This document shows positions 35,248 to 44,264 of a stretch of 64,000 bases of DNA, piece after piece. The DNA comes from Marinomonas mediterranea MMB-1. GTDB taxonomy: Bacteria > Pseudomonadota > Gammaproteobacteria > Pseudomonadales > Marinomonadaceae. The number at the start of each line of letters is the position of its first letter. Position 1 is the first letter of the stretch. The stretch covers positions 3,658,001 to 3,722,000 of the forward strand of contig NC_015276.1 of the NCBI RefSeq assembly GCF_000192865.1, read 5' to 3'. The position numbers were made by a program, and so were the translations under genes. The notes under the pieces were generated by a model, which did no database searches, was not told the origin of the DNA, and saw only the letters and a list, made by a program, of their open reading frames with translations.

Positions 35248-36033
35248 TTAAAGCTGCTGAGTCACAAAACCAAGCATGCCATCTGCGGTAGAAATCACCT
35301 TAGAGTTCATTTCATAAGCTCGTTGCGTTGTGATCATATTTACCAGTTCTTCAACTGAATTAACGTTGGAAGCCTCTAACATACCTTGGCCCAGCTCCCC
35401 AAGTCCTTCCTCTCCAGGAACACCGACGATTGGCGCACCACTCGCTGATGTTTCTTCATAAAGGTTTCCACCTAAAAAGTACAAACCAGCTGGATTAATA
35501 AAATTAGCAATCGTAATGGATCCGATCTCTTCTTGATCCGTTTCACCCGCTCGCAATACAGAGACAGTACCATCATCTCCAATAGTAATATCAACAACAT
35601 CACTATCAAAAGAAATTTGCGGATCAAGAAGGTTGCCGCTAGAGTCCACCATCTGACCTTCGCTGTTCAATTGAAAGGAACCGTCTCGAGTATAGGCCGT
35701 TGTACCATCTGAACGCGTAATTTGAAAGAAACCTGCACCTTGAATAGCGACATCTAAATTTCTGTCTGTCACGTTGTAATCGCCTTCTTCGAAATTCTTC
35801 TGCATCCCCGTTACTCGAACACCCGCACCAATTTGCAAACCAGATGGTAGCTCCGTATTTTGCGCACTCAGCCCACCTGGGGATTTTAGCGTTTGGTACA
35901 TTAAATTCTCAAAAACAGCGCGCTCTTTCTTAAAGCCAGTCGTCGAGACGTTTGCTAAGTTGTTAGAAATAACACTTAGCTGCCTGTCCATTGCCGTCAG
36001 GCCGGTTTTCGCTGTCCAAAGTGCTGTTTGCAT
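35248..36033 (-). CDS. flgG: Distal rod protein FlgG
   Basis: 261 residues, the usual length. ALWTAKTGLTAMDRQLSVISNNLANVSTTGFKKERAVFENL is the FlgG N-terminus, and the C-terminus SNVNSVEELVNMITTQRAYEMNSKVI is the rod-family end. Confidence 0.95.
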   Translation of the reverse strand: MQTALWTAKTGLTAMDRQLSVISNNLANVSTTGFKKERAVFENLMYQTLKSPGGLSAQNTELPSGLQIGAGVRVTGMQKNFEEGDYNVTDRNLDVAIQGAGFFQITRSDGTTAYTRDGSFQLNSEGQMVDSSGNLLDPQISFDSDVVDITIGDDGTVSVLRAGETDQEEIGSITIANFINPAGLYFLGGNLYEETSASGAPIVGVPGEEGLGELGQGMLEASNVNSVEELVNMITTQRAYEMNSKVISTADGMLGFVTQQL

Positions 36034-36059
36034 AATCGCTACTACCTATAAAAAATTAT

Positions 36060-36797
36060 CTAACGTTCTAAGACTTTTGCCGATGCAGTGGCGTTTTGTC
36101 TAACAGAATCCATTACTTTGATGTTCATTTCAAAACGACGAGCCAGTTCCATAATCTCTGTCATTTCTTCAACTGCATTTACATTGCTGCCTTCTAAAAA
36201 GCCCGATATCAGCTTAATGTTATTGTCCTCATCAAGCGGAAGTCCATTCTTTGTACGCAGTAAGCCGTCATTGCCTTTAGTAAGATTTTCACCATCCGTA
36301 TTTACTAACTTAATTCGACCAATTGACGTCGTTTGCGTAGCATCACCGCCCTGCGGAATAAATGAGATAGTGCCATCAGACCCAACATGCAATGCATCTA
36401 ACGGGGGGAGAAAAACAGGCCCAGCACTACCAAGCACTGGCAACCCAGTTCCAGTAACCAACTGGCCTGCGGAGGTCAATTGAAGGTCGCCTGCGCGGGT
36501 ATAGACTTCTTGTCCCGTCGCATCCATAGCAGCGATAAAACCATCCCCCTGTATTGCTACATCCATATCTCGCCCAGTTTCAATCATCACCCCTCTTTCC
36601 ATTCGAGTGCCAGGGTTTTCAGTCATGGCATAGACACGCGAGGGGTAATAATCGCCATTGACTTGCATGGAACGAGCTTGCTCAAAATCAGCTCGAAAAC
36701 CGGTTGTCGCGACATTGGCTAAGTTGTTGGCATGAATACCCTGTGCATTCATCACTTGAGTGCCGCCACTCATGGCCAAATACAAGGCTCTATCCAT
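36060..36797 (-). CDS. flgF: Proximal rod protein FlgF
   Basis: 245 residues from MDRALYLAMSGG, whose ATG has GGAG 7 bases upstream. NANNLANVATTGFRADFEQ and the C-terminus SNVNAVEEMTEIMELARRFEMNIKVM are rod-family features. It starts the flgFGHIJ run and is separated from flgE by a long terminator hairpin. A weak sigma-54-like sequence upstream lacks the GC of the -12 element. Confidence 0.93.
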   Translation of the reverse strand: MDRALYLAMSGGTQVMNAQGIHANNLANVATTGFRADFEQARSMQVNGDYYPSRVYAMTENPGTRMERGVMIETGRDMDVAIQGDGFIAAMDATGQEVYTRAGDLQLTSAGQLVTGTGLPVLGSAGPVFLPPLDALHVGSDGTISFIPQGGDATQTTSIGRIKLVNTDGENLTKGNDGLLRTKNGLPLDEDNNIKLISGFLEGSNVNAVEEMTEIMELARRFEMNIKVMDSVRQNATASAKVLER

Positions 36798-36926
36798 TAC
36801 TGACTCCAATCAACAAAAAATAAATCGAATTAATATTACAATTACTTAATGCAATCAAATTTCATGCCACTTTCAGATCATCAACTAAAGAAGCTCACCA
36901 CAACCTCTAAAAACCTTTTAAAAATA

Positions 36927-36976
36927 AGACAGACACAAAAAAACCGACTTTCGTCGGCTTTTTTGTGTCTGTCTTT
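36927..36976 (-). terminator. Very long terminator hairpin after flgE
   Basis: A near-perfect 23-bp stem with a TTTC loop runs from 36927 to 36976. Arms begin AAGACAGACAC and end GTGTCTGTCTT, with a GC-rich tip CCGAC/GTCGG and only one mismatch. T tracts occur on both strands, so it can stop flgBCDE transcripts and antisense ones. Confidence 0.85.
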
Positions 36977-36989
36977 AACCCGTAAACGC

Positions 36990-38687
36990 TTAACGAAGGT
37001 TAATTATCGTTTGAGTAACCGTATTTTCAGTCTCTAACGTCTTCGAGTTCGCTTGATAGTTTCTTTGAGCTTCTATCAAGGCAACAAGTTCAGAGGTCAG
37101 ATCCACATTTGACTCTTCTAAAGAGCCACCTTTAATGCTACCCAAAGTACCGGTATTTGCCTTGCCGATATTTGCCGCTCCAGAGCTGGAACTTGCCACC
37201 CAACCAGTATCACCCGATGGATTCAAACCATCCGTATTATCAAAGGTCGCTAGCGCAATCTGCCCCAACGTCGCTGTTTGTTGGTTTGTATAGGTCGCAA
37301 CTAAGAATCCATCTTCATCAAAGCTAACGCCTTGCAATTCACCCGCTGCAAAACCATCTTGTGAAAAAGTATCTGTGCTCGTAATAGCGTATTGAGTGGA
37401 ATCATCAAAGCTAATTTCTAACTCGCCAGTCAAATTCGTTGGATCCCAACCTGTGATAGTTAAATCCGTTGCTGGCACCGGGGTGGTATAAGGCTCATAT
37501 CCCGTAAATGTCCCTGTTAAGTTACCACTTGAATCAAACTTAACAATAGTGTCTTCTGGCAAGTAAAGATTTCCATTCGCATCCGTCGTTTCACCATCAA
37601 CGGTCACCTTAACTTCCCACGTATTATCCTCACCCTGCTTTATAAAATAATAACCGACAGTATGCGCCTCACCCAATGAATCATAGATTGTGTTCGTATT
37701 ATTATAGGTGTAAGTGTTCGCATCTTGTGGATCAAAGCTTTCACGAGCGTGACCTTCTGACGTAGTCAACTCCCCTGCACTCGGATCAAGCCCAGCACCA
37801 AGGTTGATGTCGCCAAGTGGGGTATTATTAACCGTCGCAGTCGCATCCGCATAATTCAGAGGTATTGTCGTAGGCGTAATGGGCGCCACTGTGGGAATAT
37901 CACCAACAGTAGGTTCTGTTGTACCACTATAAACAGCAGAGTAAGCCGTGTTAGTCAAGCTACCATCAGCATCATCGAAAGTAACAAAATAGTCACCCAA
38001 AAAGGCATTGCCACTGTCATCCTGCAGCTCACCGTTGACCGTCATATAAACTTGGTAAGTATTTGGTGTCTCTGACTTTGCATAATAAAGCGTTACAACA
38101 TTATTAGCAGAATCTGTTACAGTTTGTGCGTAGGTATATGTATCCGTGTCAGACGGATCAAATGATTGAGAAATATAAGGTGGAACATCTTCAGCACTGG
38201 AGTTTAAATTTGCCTGAATTTCAACACTCGTCGTAGCCTGAGGGGCAATACGTTCAGTAGGTACTTTAAGGTTTTCTAGTGTACCACCAATCGAACCATT
38301 CACAGAGTTATAACCCTGTACAAAACCACCGTCGTTAGTAACGAGGTTACCCTCTTCATCTAACTTAAAATCACCTGCCCGAGTGTATGTCTGTACACCT
38401 CCTTGATCCACTACAAAAAAGCCACTACCATCAATAGCAACGTCGAGGTTATTGCCAGTATCGTTGTAATTACCCGCAGAAAAATCTTGCGCAACGTTAT
38501 TCACACTGACACCACTACCAATGGTATTACTGCTGCCCGAGCCAATAACATTTGTATTGTACAAGTCACCAAATTCAATACGAGACTTTTTAAAGCCAGT
38601 CGTATCAGCGTTCGCAATATTGTTACCTGTGACGCCCAAATAATCTGCGGATGCCTTGATACCTGAAAGTGCTGTGTTAAAACCCAT
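36990..38687 (-). CDS. flgE: Flagellar hook protein FlgE, enlarged
   Basis: 565 residues, compared with about 400 in Salmonella. The N-terminus GFNTALSGIKASADYLGVTGNNIANADTTGFKKSRIEFGD and the C-terminus SNVDLTSELVALIEAQRNYQANSKTL are FlgE features. The extra length is explained by an internal repeat: residues 175-246 and 317-392 both begin with SFDP.D..TYTY and follow the same order of YY.K, TV.GE and FDs.G.L motifs. Each copy resembles the FlaE/D2 hook module. It is last in flgBCDE. Confidence 0.94.
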   Translation of the reverse strand: MGFNTALSGIKASADYLGVTGNNIANADTTGFKKSRIEFGDLYNTNVIGSGSSNTIGSGVSVNNVAQDFSAGNYNDTGNNLDVAIDGSGFFVVDQGGVQTYTRAGDFKLDEEGNLVTNDGGFVQGYNSVNGSIGGTLENLKVPTERIAPQATTSVEIQANLNSSAEDVPPYISQSFDPSDTDTYTYAQTVTDSANNVVTLYYAKSETPNTYQVYMTVNGELQDDSGNAFLGDYFVTFDDADGSLTNTAYSAVYSGTTEPTVGDIPTVAPITPTTIPLNYADATATVNNTPLGDINLGAGLDPSAGELTTSEGHARESFDPQDANTYTYNNTNTIYDSLGEAHTVGYYFIKQGEDNTWEVKVTVDGETTDANGNLYLPEDTIVKFDSSGNLTGTFTGYEPYTTPVPATDLTITGWDPTNLTGELEISFDDSTQYAITSTDTFSQDGFAAGELQGVSFDEDGFLVATYTNQQTATLGQIALATFDNTDGLNPSGDTGWVASSSSGAANIGKANTGTLGSIKGGSLEESNVDLTSELVALIEAQRNYQANSKTLETENTVTQTIINLR

Positions 38688-38700
38688 GAGAATTCTCCGC

Positions 38701-39411
38701 TTAACCGATAATATCGATAGTATCTGTTAATTTTAGTGTGCCGTAGCCGTTGATATTCAACGAAGTGCCGTCTGTACCATTTAAGCTAACACCATTAATT
38801 CGACTTGCCACCTGCGAGGTTAATTGAGTTACCTCACCGGATGTTTCACTAGACGTTACAGAGACGCTATAATCACCAGCTGCAACAGCCTCTCCTGAAT
38901 CATCTTCACCATCCCACGTATACTTACCATCAGAATCAAGACTATCTGTTCTAACAACATTTCCATCAGAGTCAGTAATAGTGACGGTAGTCGCGCTGGA
39001 ATCCGAAGGAATAGTCGCTTTAATATAGGCATCTGTACTACCATCATATGAAATCGTGTCTTGATCAACATACACTGATTTTCCAACTAACGTAGATGCA
39101 GTCAATGCCTGACTAGAGACGAGAGCCTCAGACATAGACGTCATAGTGGACGACATATCTGTTAACTGCTCAAGCGAACTAAACTCCGCCATTTGAGACA
39201 CCATATCACCCGTTTCTTGAGGTGCAGTAGGATCCTGGTTTTTAAGCTGCGCTATATACAGCTCCATAAAAACATTTTTGTCCGCAAGCGAATCACTTGA
39301 CGACGTAGACGAACTCGAATCAGTTGCCACACCTGCTTTAATTTTAGCTGAATCGGTGCCATATTGAGCAATTAATGAATTCAGACCTGTTGTTGCGCTA
39401 GTATCAGCCAT
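38701..39411 (-). CDS. flgD: Hook cap protein FlgD
   Basis: 236 residues. The N-terminal DKNVFMELYIAQLKNQDPTAPQETGDMVSQMAEFSSLEQL is the hook-capping signature, and DSDGKYTWDGEDDSGEAVAAGDYSV is the FlgD Ig-like segment. It scaffolds hook assembly. Confidence 0.94.
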   Translation of the reverse strand: MADTSATTGLNSLIAQYGTDSAKIKAGVATDSSSSTSSSDSLADKNVFMELYIAQLKNQDPTAPQETGDMVSQMAEFSSLEQLTDMSSTMTSMSEALVSSQALTASTLVGKSVYVDQDTISYDGSTDAYIKATIPSDSSATTVTITDSDGNVVRTDSLDSDGKYTWDGEDDSGEAVAAGDYSVSVTSSETSGEVTQLTSQVASRINGVSLNGTDGTSLNINGYGTLKLTDTIDIIG

Positions 39412-39421
39412 TTTTTATCTC

Positions 39422-39871
39422 CTAAGACTGCCCAAGACTCAGCATTTTTTGCATCATGCTTTTGGCAGAATTCATTACTTCGACGTTTGTTTGAAAAGAA
39501 CGAGATGCAGACATCATATCGGCCATTTCTTCAACAGGATTTACATTCGGGTAAAAAACGTACCCTTCCTCATTAGACATAGGGTGGTCAGGTTCGTACC
39601 TTGGCTGCAGTGGCGCATCAGACTCAACGATACCTGCAACTTGCACGCCCACGCCGGACTGCAAGTCATCGTCAGAAACATCACGCCAGCCGCGTTCACG
39701 CATGGATTCTTCCATCATCTCAGCAAAAACAGGCTTTCTTGCACGGTAGGTTTCATCCACAGAGCTTGCCACACTATCAACATTGGCAATATTACTCGCA
39801 ACCGTATTCAAGCGAATGGTCTGAGCACTCATTGCCGAGCCGGAGATCGCAAAAATATTATTTAATGACAT
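39422..39871 (-). CDS. flgC: Proximal rod protein FlgC
   Basis: 149 residues. NIFAISGSAMSAQTIRLNTVASNIANVDSVA and the C-terminus YPNVNPVEEMADMMSASRSFQTNVEVMNSAKSMM are FlgC features. Two bases separate it from flgB. Confidence 0.95.
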   Translation of the reverse strand: MSLNNIFAISGSAMSAQTIRLNTVASNIANVDSVASSVDETYRARKPVFAEMMEESMRERGWRDVSDDDLQSGVGVQVAGIVESDAPLQPRYEPDHPMSNEEGYVFYPNVNPVEEMADMMSASRSFQTNVEVMNSAKSMMQKMLSLGQS

Positions 39872-39873
39872 TA

Positions 39874-40269
39874 TTATTGCCCTCCTGTCAGCGCTTTTCT
39901 CATGCCGCTAACTTTTCTATCTAAAAATAAGAAACTCGTATCAAACTGCAAGGTGTTTTGAGCAAACTCCGCCTGTTCTCTTTGCATATCCACTGTATTT
40001 CCGTCCAACGACGGCTGACTTGGGTTGCGATACAGGAGAGCATCATCAGAGCCAAATGTACTTGAACCATCAATATGTTGATCATCGTTACCCGCAAGGT
40101 CCAAGCATTTCACTTCACTTTGCAACATTGAATCAAAGGTAATGTCTCTTGCTTTGTAATGAGGGGTATCCGCGTTTGCGATGTTATTCGCTAAAACAGA
40201 CGCGCGCGCACTGCGAAACTTTAATGTTTCGTCATGCCCTGCAAAAGCTTGTTGAAAAGTGATCGCCAT
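39874..40269 (-). CDS. flgB: Proximal rod protein FlgB
   Basis: 131 residues from MAITFQQAFAGHDETLKFRSARASVLANNIANADTPHYKARDI, the FlgB N-terminus. GAGGG is 5 bases upstream of this ATG, so the ten-residue upstream extension is excluded. A consensus sigma-54 promoter lies 76-91 bases upstream. Confidence 0.95.
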   Translation of the reverse strand: MAITFQQAFAGHDETLKFRSARASVLANNIANADTPHYKARDITFDSMLQSEVKCLDLAGNDDQHIDGSSTFGSDDALLYRNPSQPSLDGNTVDMQREQAEFAQNTLQFDTSFLFLDRKVSGMRKALTGGQ

Positions 40270-40344
40270 ACTACCCTCAAATTCACTCTGATCAGCCAAT
40301 TATAGGCTATTGAAAATATTCCACCTTATACCTCACAACATAAA

Positions 40345-40360
40345 GCAATTTGAGTGCCAA
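40345..40360 (-). promoter_or_regulatory. Consensus sigma-54 promoter of flgBCDE
   Basis: Minus strand TTGGCACTCAAATTGC matches the -24/-12 consensus TTGGCAC-N5-TTGC perfectly. It should make flgBCDE a middle-class flagellar operon under RpoN and a FleQ/FlrC-type activator, neither of which is in the window. Confidence 0.92.
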
Positions 40361-40451
40361 TTCGAAAACACCGTTATATATAAGGTTCCCCAGTGTTTTA
40401 ACGGCCAAAGCGGCAACAAACAAAACGACAAGAGTGGCAAAAAGCGGCAAT

Positions 40452-40485
40452 AAAAAAGCCTTGGGGAAATCCCTCAAGGCTTTTA
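40452..40485 (-). terminator. Terminator of the LPP20-like lipoprotein gene
   Basis: On the minus strand AAAAGCCTTG pairs with CAAGGCTTTT around an inner GGG/CCC, followed by TTTTTTATT. It lies 58 bases after the lipoprotein stop. Confidence 0.9.
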
Positions 40486-40542
40486 ATATATGTAGACCAT
40501 ATTTATTAACTAAGAAACGACTTATAACGTAATAGTTATGAA

Positions 40543-41133
40543 TTAATTTTGACGTTTGGCAATCTCAGCTGCTAGCTCATCAAAACTTTTCTCAGCTTGA
40601 AGCTTTTGGAACAAGGCTGCATTGTTTTTCATCGACGTACGCAAGATAGATTCAGATAAAGAGCCTGCTTGCTCTGGATCTAGGCCTACTGCAACCACCA
40701 AGCCACCTGACGGAGTCGGCATTTGGCGGACAACTTGAGAACCTATCAATGTTTGCTCCGTTACTTGTTTTGTGACAACTGAATTCACTCGATCGACCGT
40801 TTCAGTGTCGCCCGCACCAGTGGTTTCAACATACTGCTTAACCATGTTTTGCACATCAACACTCAATACTTGTGCGAGCTCAACACGAGCAGAAGTTGCA
40901 GCCATTTGCTTCATATAATTATAACCCGCGGCCGACTTTTCACTGTAACCAACCGCAGACAAACTAATGCCGTCAATTGGCGCTCCGCACACCCATTCAG
41001 GAGCAGGCTGGCTTGAACCATCAGCAAACATACACGCGACAACAGGAGCCACTGATTCTTCTTTTTTATCTGTGGAACTACACGCTGCAACCGCAAGCGC
41101 CAAAACACCTAACCCTAAAAATTTTAATTTCAT
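40543..41133 (-). CDS. LPP20/FlgP-like outer-membrane lipoprotein
   Basis: 196 residues with a lipoprotein signal (ALAVAACSS, Cys18). The pattern AVGYSEKSAAGYNYMKQMAATSARVELAQVLSVDVQNMVKQY resembles LPP20-family lipoproteins, which include Vibrio and Campylobacter FlgP. Its place upstream of flgB agrees with a flagellar role, but it has its own terminator. AGAGGGA lies upstream of the ATG. Two extra cysteines (34 and 49) may form a disulfide. Confidence 0.7.
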   Translation of the reverse strand: MKLKFLGLGVLALAVAACSSTDKKEESVAPVVACMFADGSSQPAPEWVCGAPIDGISLSAVGYSEKSAAGYNYMKQMAATSARVELAQVLSVDVQNMVKQYVETTGAGDTETVDRVNSVVTKQVTEQTLIGSQVVRQMPTPSGGLVVAVGLDPEQAGSLSESILRTSMKNNAALFQKLQAEKSFDELAAEIAKRQN

Positions 41134-41270
41134 TTCTCTGTCCCTCTATTCCGGCGTATGTTTATCACTTTGGTCTGCATACTGTTTGAGGTAGTAGCAA
41201 ACACCTTTCTATTTCTACTTAAGCAACTCTATTTAAAACAACTCTATTCAATAGATTTTGAGTCAATAAA

Positions 41271-43142
41271 CTATTGAACTAACGGGTTATTAAACAAGCC
41301 GTCTAACGAATCTGCGCGTGTTGCCTCGATCGGCATCTGCAATTCAATTGACCTAAACGATTTGTACTTTGATTGCGCCATATCTTCCGCCTCAACGGCA
41401 CTTCGCAAAATAGTAGGTCTAATGAAAACCAACAAGTTTTTCTTGTTATTTTCATATGATTTGCTTCTAAACAGCGCTCCCAAAATAGGAATATCACCTA
41501 ATAGCGGTACTTTTTGTTCCACTTCGACAACATTGTCTTCAATTAAACCACCTAGAACAATGGTCTTACGATTGCCAGCAATGACCGTCGTTTCAATTTC
41601 TCGTTTCGTGGTAATCGTACCTAAAGAGCTCGCTTCGGGAGAAGCTGCTTCAACAATTTGATTTACTTCCATTTTAACTTCATTGTCCGCATTAATATGC
41701 GGAGTCACTTCCAAGGTTAGACCGATGTCTTCGCGTGAAGTAGTGACAAACGCACTACTACTAGAATCGGAATAACCGCCTGTTTGAAACGGACGCGTTT
41801 CGCCCACCAGAATCTTCGACTTTTGGTTGTCGAGTGTCATGATCTTTGGTGTAGACAATAAGTTCGAATTAGAATTACTTTCGATGGCTTGAAGTATGCC
41901 TGCCATATTCAAATCACCATCACTATTAAACGACGCCGCTCCAACCGTTATGCCATTTGATAACGTTGGCGTTCCTGCAACAACCGAGGTAGCAATGTCG
42001 GTCAAGCTCGACCCAGCAGAGCTAAAGTTGGTTCCCAACACAGGCGTTGTAGAGTCACTTGTGTCTCCAAACAACCATTGAAAGCCAAGCGCGTCAGAGC
42101 CTTCCATTTTCACTTCCACAATAATGGCTTCGATCAACACTTGCGCTCTAGGGATATCCAGCTCACTCAGAACCCCTAAGATATCCGCCATGACATTGGG
42201 TTCTGCACTTACCACAAGCGCATTTAAGGATTCGTCAGCCTGCACAAAAGAGCTTTCGGGTCTATCTGAGCTCTGCGCTGTCTTCTCGGCACTCAGTAAC
42301 CCTGTAATAAGCTCAGCGGTCGTCTTCGCATCGGCATAACGAAGAGGAATTACCTTAAGTCTCGTCGTAGAGTCGGAAGGCTGATCCAACTGCTGAATTA
42401 AATCCTCAATCTGATCTAGTGTTGCTTCTTTCCCCTTAAGTACTAGGCGGTTTGTGCGCTCATCCGCAATGATTTTACTGGTGTTTGACGCAGAGCTTTT
42501 TCGGCCATTACCCGCTTCCGCGCCTTCAACAAGCTGACTTAACATTTCAATCAAGTCACCAGCCCACGCATGCTTAAGCCTAACAACGCGAATTTGGCCT
42601 TCGACGGTACTGTCTAGTCGAGAAATAATGTCCTCAAGCTCACGAATGTTGGCAGCATGATCACTAATGATTAATGCATTCACTTCGTTAACGGCGGCTA
42701 AATGACCGTACTGCGGGATAAGAGGACGTAAAATAGGCACAAGCTCTGAAGCAACAGCGTTTGTTATCGGTATAACCCGCGTAACCAAAAGTTCTCCCGC
42801 GGTTCGACCATCTTTATCAAATGTAAGACCGCCTTGCTTAGCCACATTCTGAGGCAATATTTTAATCCCCTCGTCGGACTCAATCGCAGCATAGCCATGA
42901 ACTGACAAAACAGACAAGAAAAGCTTAAACACAGACTCTTTATCTAGATCCGCATTTGATATCACCGTTACGCGTCCTTTCACACGGGGGTCGATGATAA
43001 AGCTCTTATCTGTAATTTCAGACACTTGCCTGATAAATAAATTGATATCCGCGTCTTGGAGATTCACCTTCCAGGTTTGTGCAAACGCCAAAACAGGACA
43101 CAACAGTGAAACAAGTAACGCCTTTTTTACTACATTAATCAC
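41271..43142 (-). CDS. gspD: Type II secretion secretin GspD
   Basis: 623 residues from a GTG with AAGGA upstream. A signal peptide ends near AFAQ. It has N0-N3 domains (WKVNLQDADINLFIRQVSEITDKSFIIDPRVKGRVTV; NALIISDHAANIRELEDIISRLD) and a C-terminal secretin domain ending in PLLGDIPILGALFRSKSYENNKKNLLVFIRP. It forms the outer-membrane channel. It is 16 bases after gspC. The rest of the system (gspE to gspM) is not in the window. Confidence 0.95.
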   Translation of the reverse strand: MINVVKKALLVSLLCPVLAFAQTWKVNLQDADINLFIRQVSEITDKSFIIDPRVKGRVTVISNADLDKESVFKLFLSVLSVHGYAAIESDEGIKILPQNVAKQGGLTFDKDGRTAGELLVTRVIPITNAVASELVPILRPLIPQYGHLAAVNEVNALIISDHAANIRELEDIISRLDSTVEGQIRVVRLKHAWAGDLIEMLSQLVEGAEAGNGRKSSASNTSKIIADERTNRLVLKGKEATLDQIEDLIQQLDQPSDSTTRLKVIPLRYADAKTTAELITGLLSAEKTAQSSDRPESSFVQADESLNALVVSAEPNVMADILGVLSELDIPRAQVLIEAIIVEVKMEGSDALGFQWLFGDTSDSTTPVLGTNFSSAGSSLTDIATSVVAGTPTLSNGITVGAASFNSDGDLNMAGILQAIESNSNSNLLSTPKIMTLDNQKSKILVGETRPFQTGGYSDSSSSAFVTTSREDIGLTLEVTPHINADNEVKMEVNQIVEAASPEASSLGTITTKREIETTVIAGNRKTIVLGGLIEDNVVEVEQKVPLLGDIPILGALFRSKSYENNKKNLLVFIRPTILRSAVEAEDMAQSKYKSFRSIELQMPIEATRADSLDGLFNNPLVQ

Positions 43143-43158
43143 AGATACGATCCTTTTC

Positions 43159-44091
43159 CTATCTCACAGGATAATTTACAAAAAAACGTCGTGATCCTCG
43201 ACGCATTTCAATTCGTGCAACCCCTTGAGATCGCATCACACTTGCTAACCCTGAATCTTTAGATACATTTCCTACGGATTGACCATTTACCGAAACAATT
43301 TCATCGCCTGCCCGTAATCCAACTCGAGTCAACGGACTTCCTGCGACCACTTTGTATGAACTGCCAGTTGCTTCAAGCCCTGTCGAACTTAACAAACTAT
43401 TAGGATCCTCTAAAAACTTACTCTCATAGCTGTCAATCAACTCTTTCACCGTCATTTGATTTAAGTCTTCAATCAAAGGGTCTCTTTGTGCGGTAGACTT
43501 CCCATATTCTTTCAAATCACCAGACATAGATTGATAAGCAGATCGAGCACTACCGGGCAAAACTGCCGACTGAGCACGCTTGTTCTCAGCTATCGGCAAA
43601 GTATCCGAATTAGAACTGGCGGTAAACAAGCTATTTGTCGCATCGGGAAAAGAAAGTTTCTCTTTGATGCCCGACCTTTCAATAATGACATAGGTATCAA
43701 ATACCTCGCTCAAACGGACGTTAGAAGATATTTCATCATTCACGCTGTAAAGCTTATCTTTTGCCCCTCTGGACGTGATAATTGCCATCCCATTCTGTTT
43801 TTCAGATGCAGGAAACACCCCTTTAAGGAGCAAACTTAATGTTGTTTTCTTTATCGTCTTATCTTCGACCACTTCCTTCTTAACGACAGGAAGCACACCA
43901 AACATGTCCTTAGACGGGGTAGGAATAGAAACCGCTGTAGGCTGTCGTTTGGGCTCGTGAATACTTGGCAAATACAGATCATCACTTCCCATAAGAGTTT
44001 CTGTGACAACTTTTCCTGTTTGCCATGCAATCAGAGTAACGCTACTAAAAATCAAGATTGATTTAGTTGCATTTGAAAGCAACATTGACAC
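43159..44091 (-). CDS. gspC: Type II secretion inner-membrane protein GspC
   Basis: 310 residues from a GTG with GAGGA upstream. One membrane helix (about 10-28), a periplasmic HR domain (TTLSLLLKGVFPASEKQNGMAIITS with LYSVNDEI) and a C-terminal PDZ domain (TRVGLRAGDEIVSVNGQSVGNV). It links GspD to the inner-membrane platform. A 173-base gap separates it from gspN. Confidence 0.92.
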   Translation of the reverse strand: MSMLLSNATKSILIFSSVTLIAWQTGKVVTETLMGSDDLYLPSIHEPKRQPTAVSIPTPSKDMFGVLPVVKKEVVEDKTIKKTTLSLLLKGVFPASEKQNGMAIITSRGAKDKLYSVNDEISSNVRLSEVFDTYVIIERSGIKEKLSFPDATNSLFTASSNSDTLPIAENKRAQSAVLPGSARSAYQSMSGDLKEYGKSTAQRDPLIEDLNQMTVKELIDSYESKFLEDPNSLLSSTGLEATGSSYKVVAGSPLTRVGLRAGDEIVSVNGQSVGNVSKDSGLASVMRSQGVARIEMRRGSRRFFVNYPVR

Positions 44092-44264
44092 GTTAGTTAA
44101 TCCTCAACTTATCTTTTCCAATTTCTGTATAAATCAGACACTAATCTTTAGCAAAAACGACTGAGACAAATATAAACTGAAACAACTTTACTTCCATCAA
44201 GCCCCCATGTCGAACATTTATGAGGCTACACAACTATCAAAAAGGACCTGCTTAATAACGAGCA

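Noticed and set aside
36860..36880. Sigma-54-like sequence upstream of flgF (TGGCATGAAATTTGAT on the minus strand)
   Set aside because: The -12 element has GA instead of the invariant GC, so I do not list it as a promoter.
40405..40450. AAAGCGGCAA repeated twice upstream of flgB
   Set aside because: Short, imperfect context and no symmetry; it may be chance in an A-rich gap.
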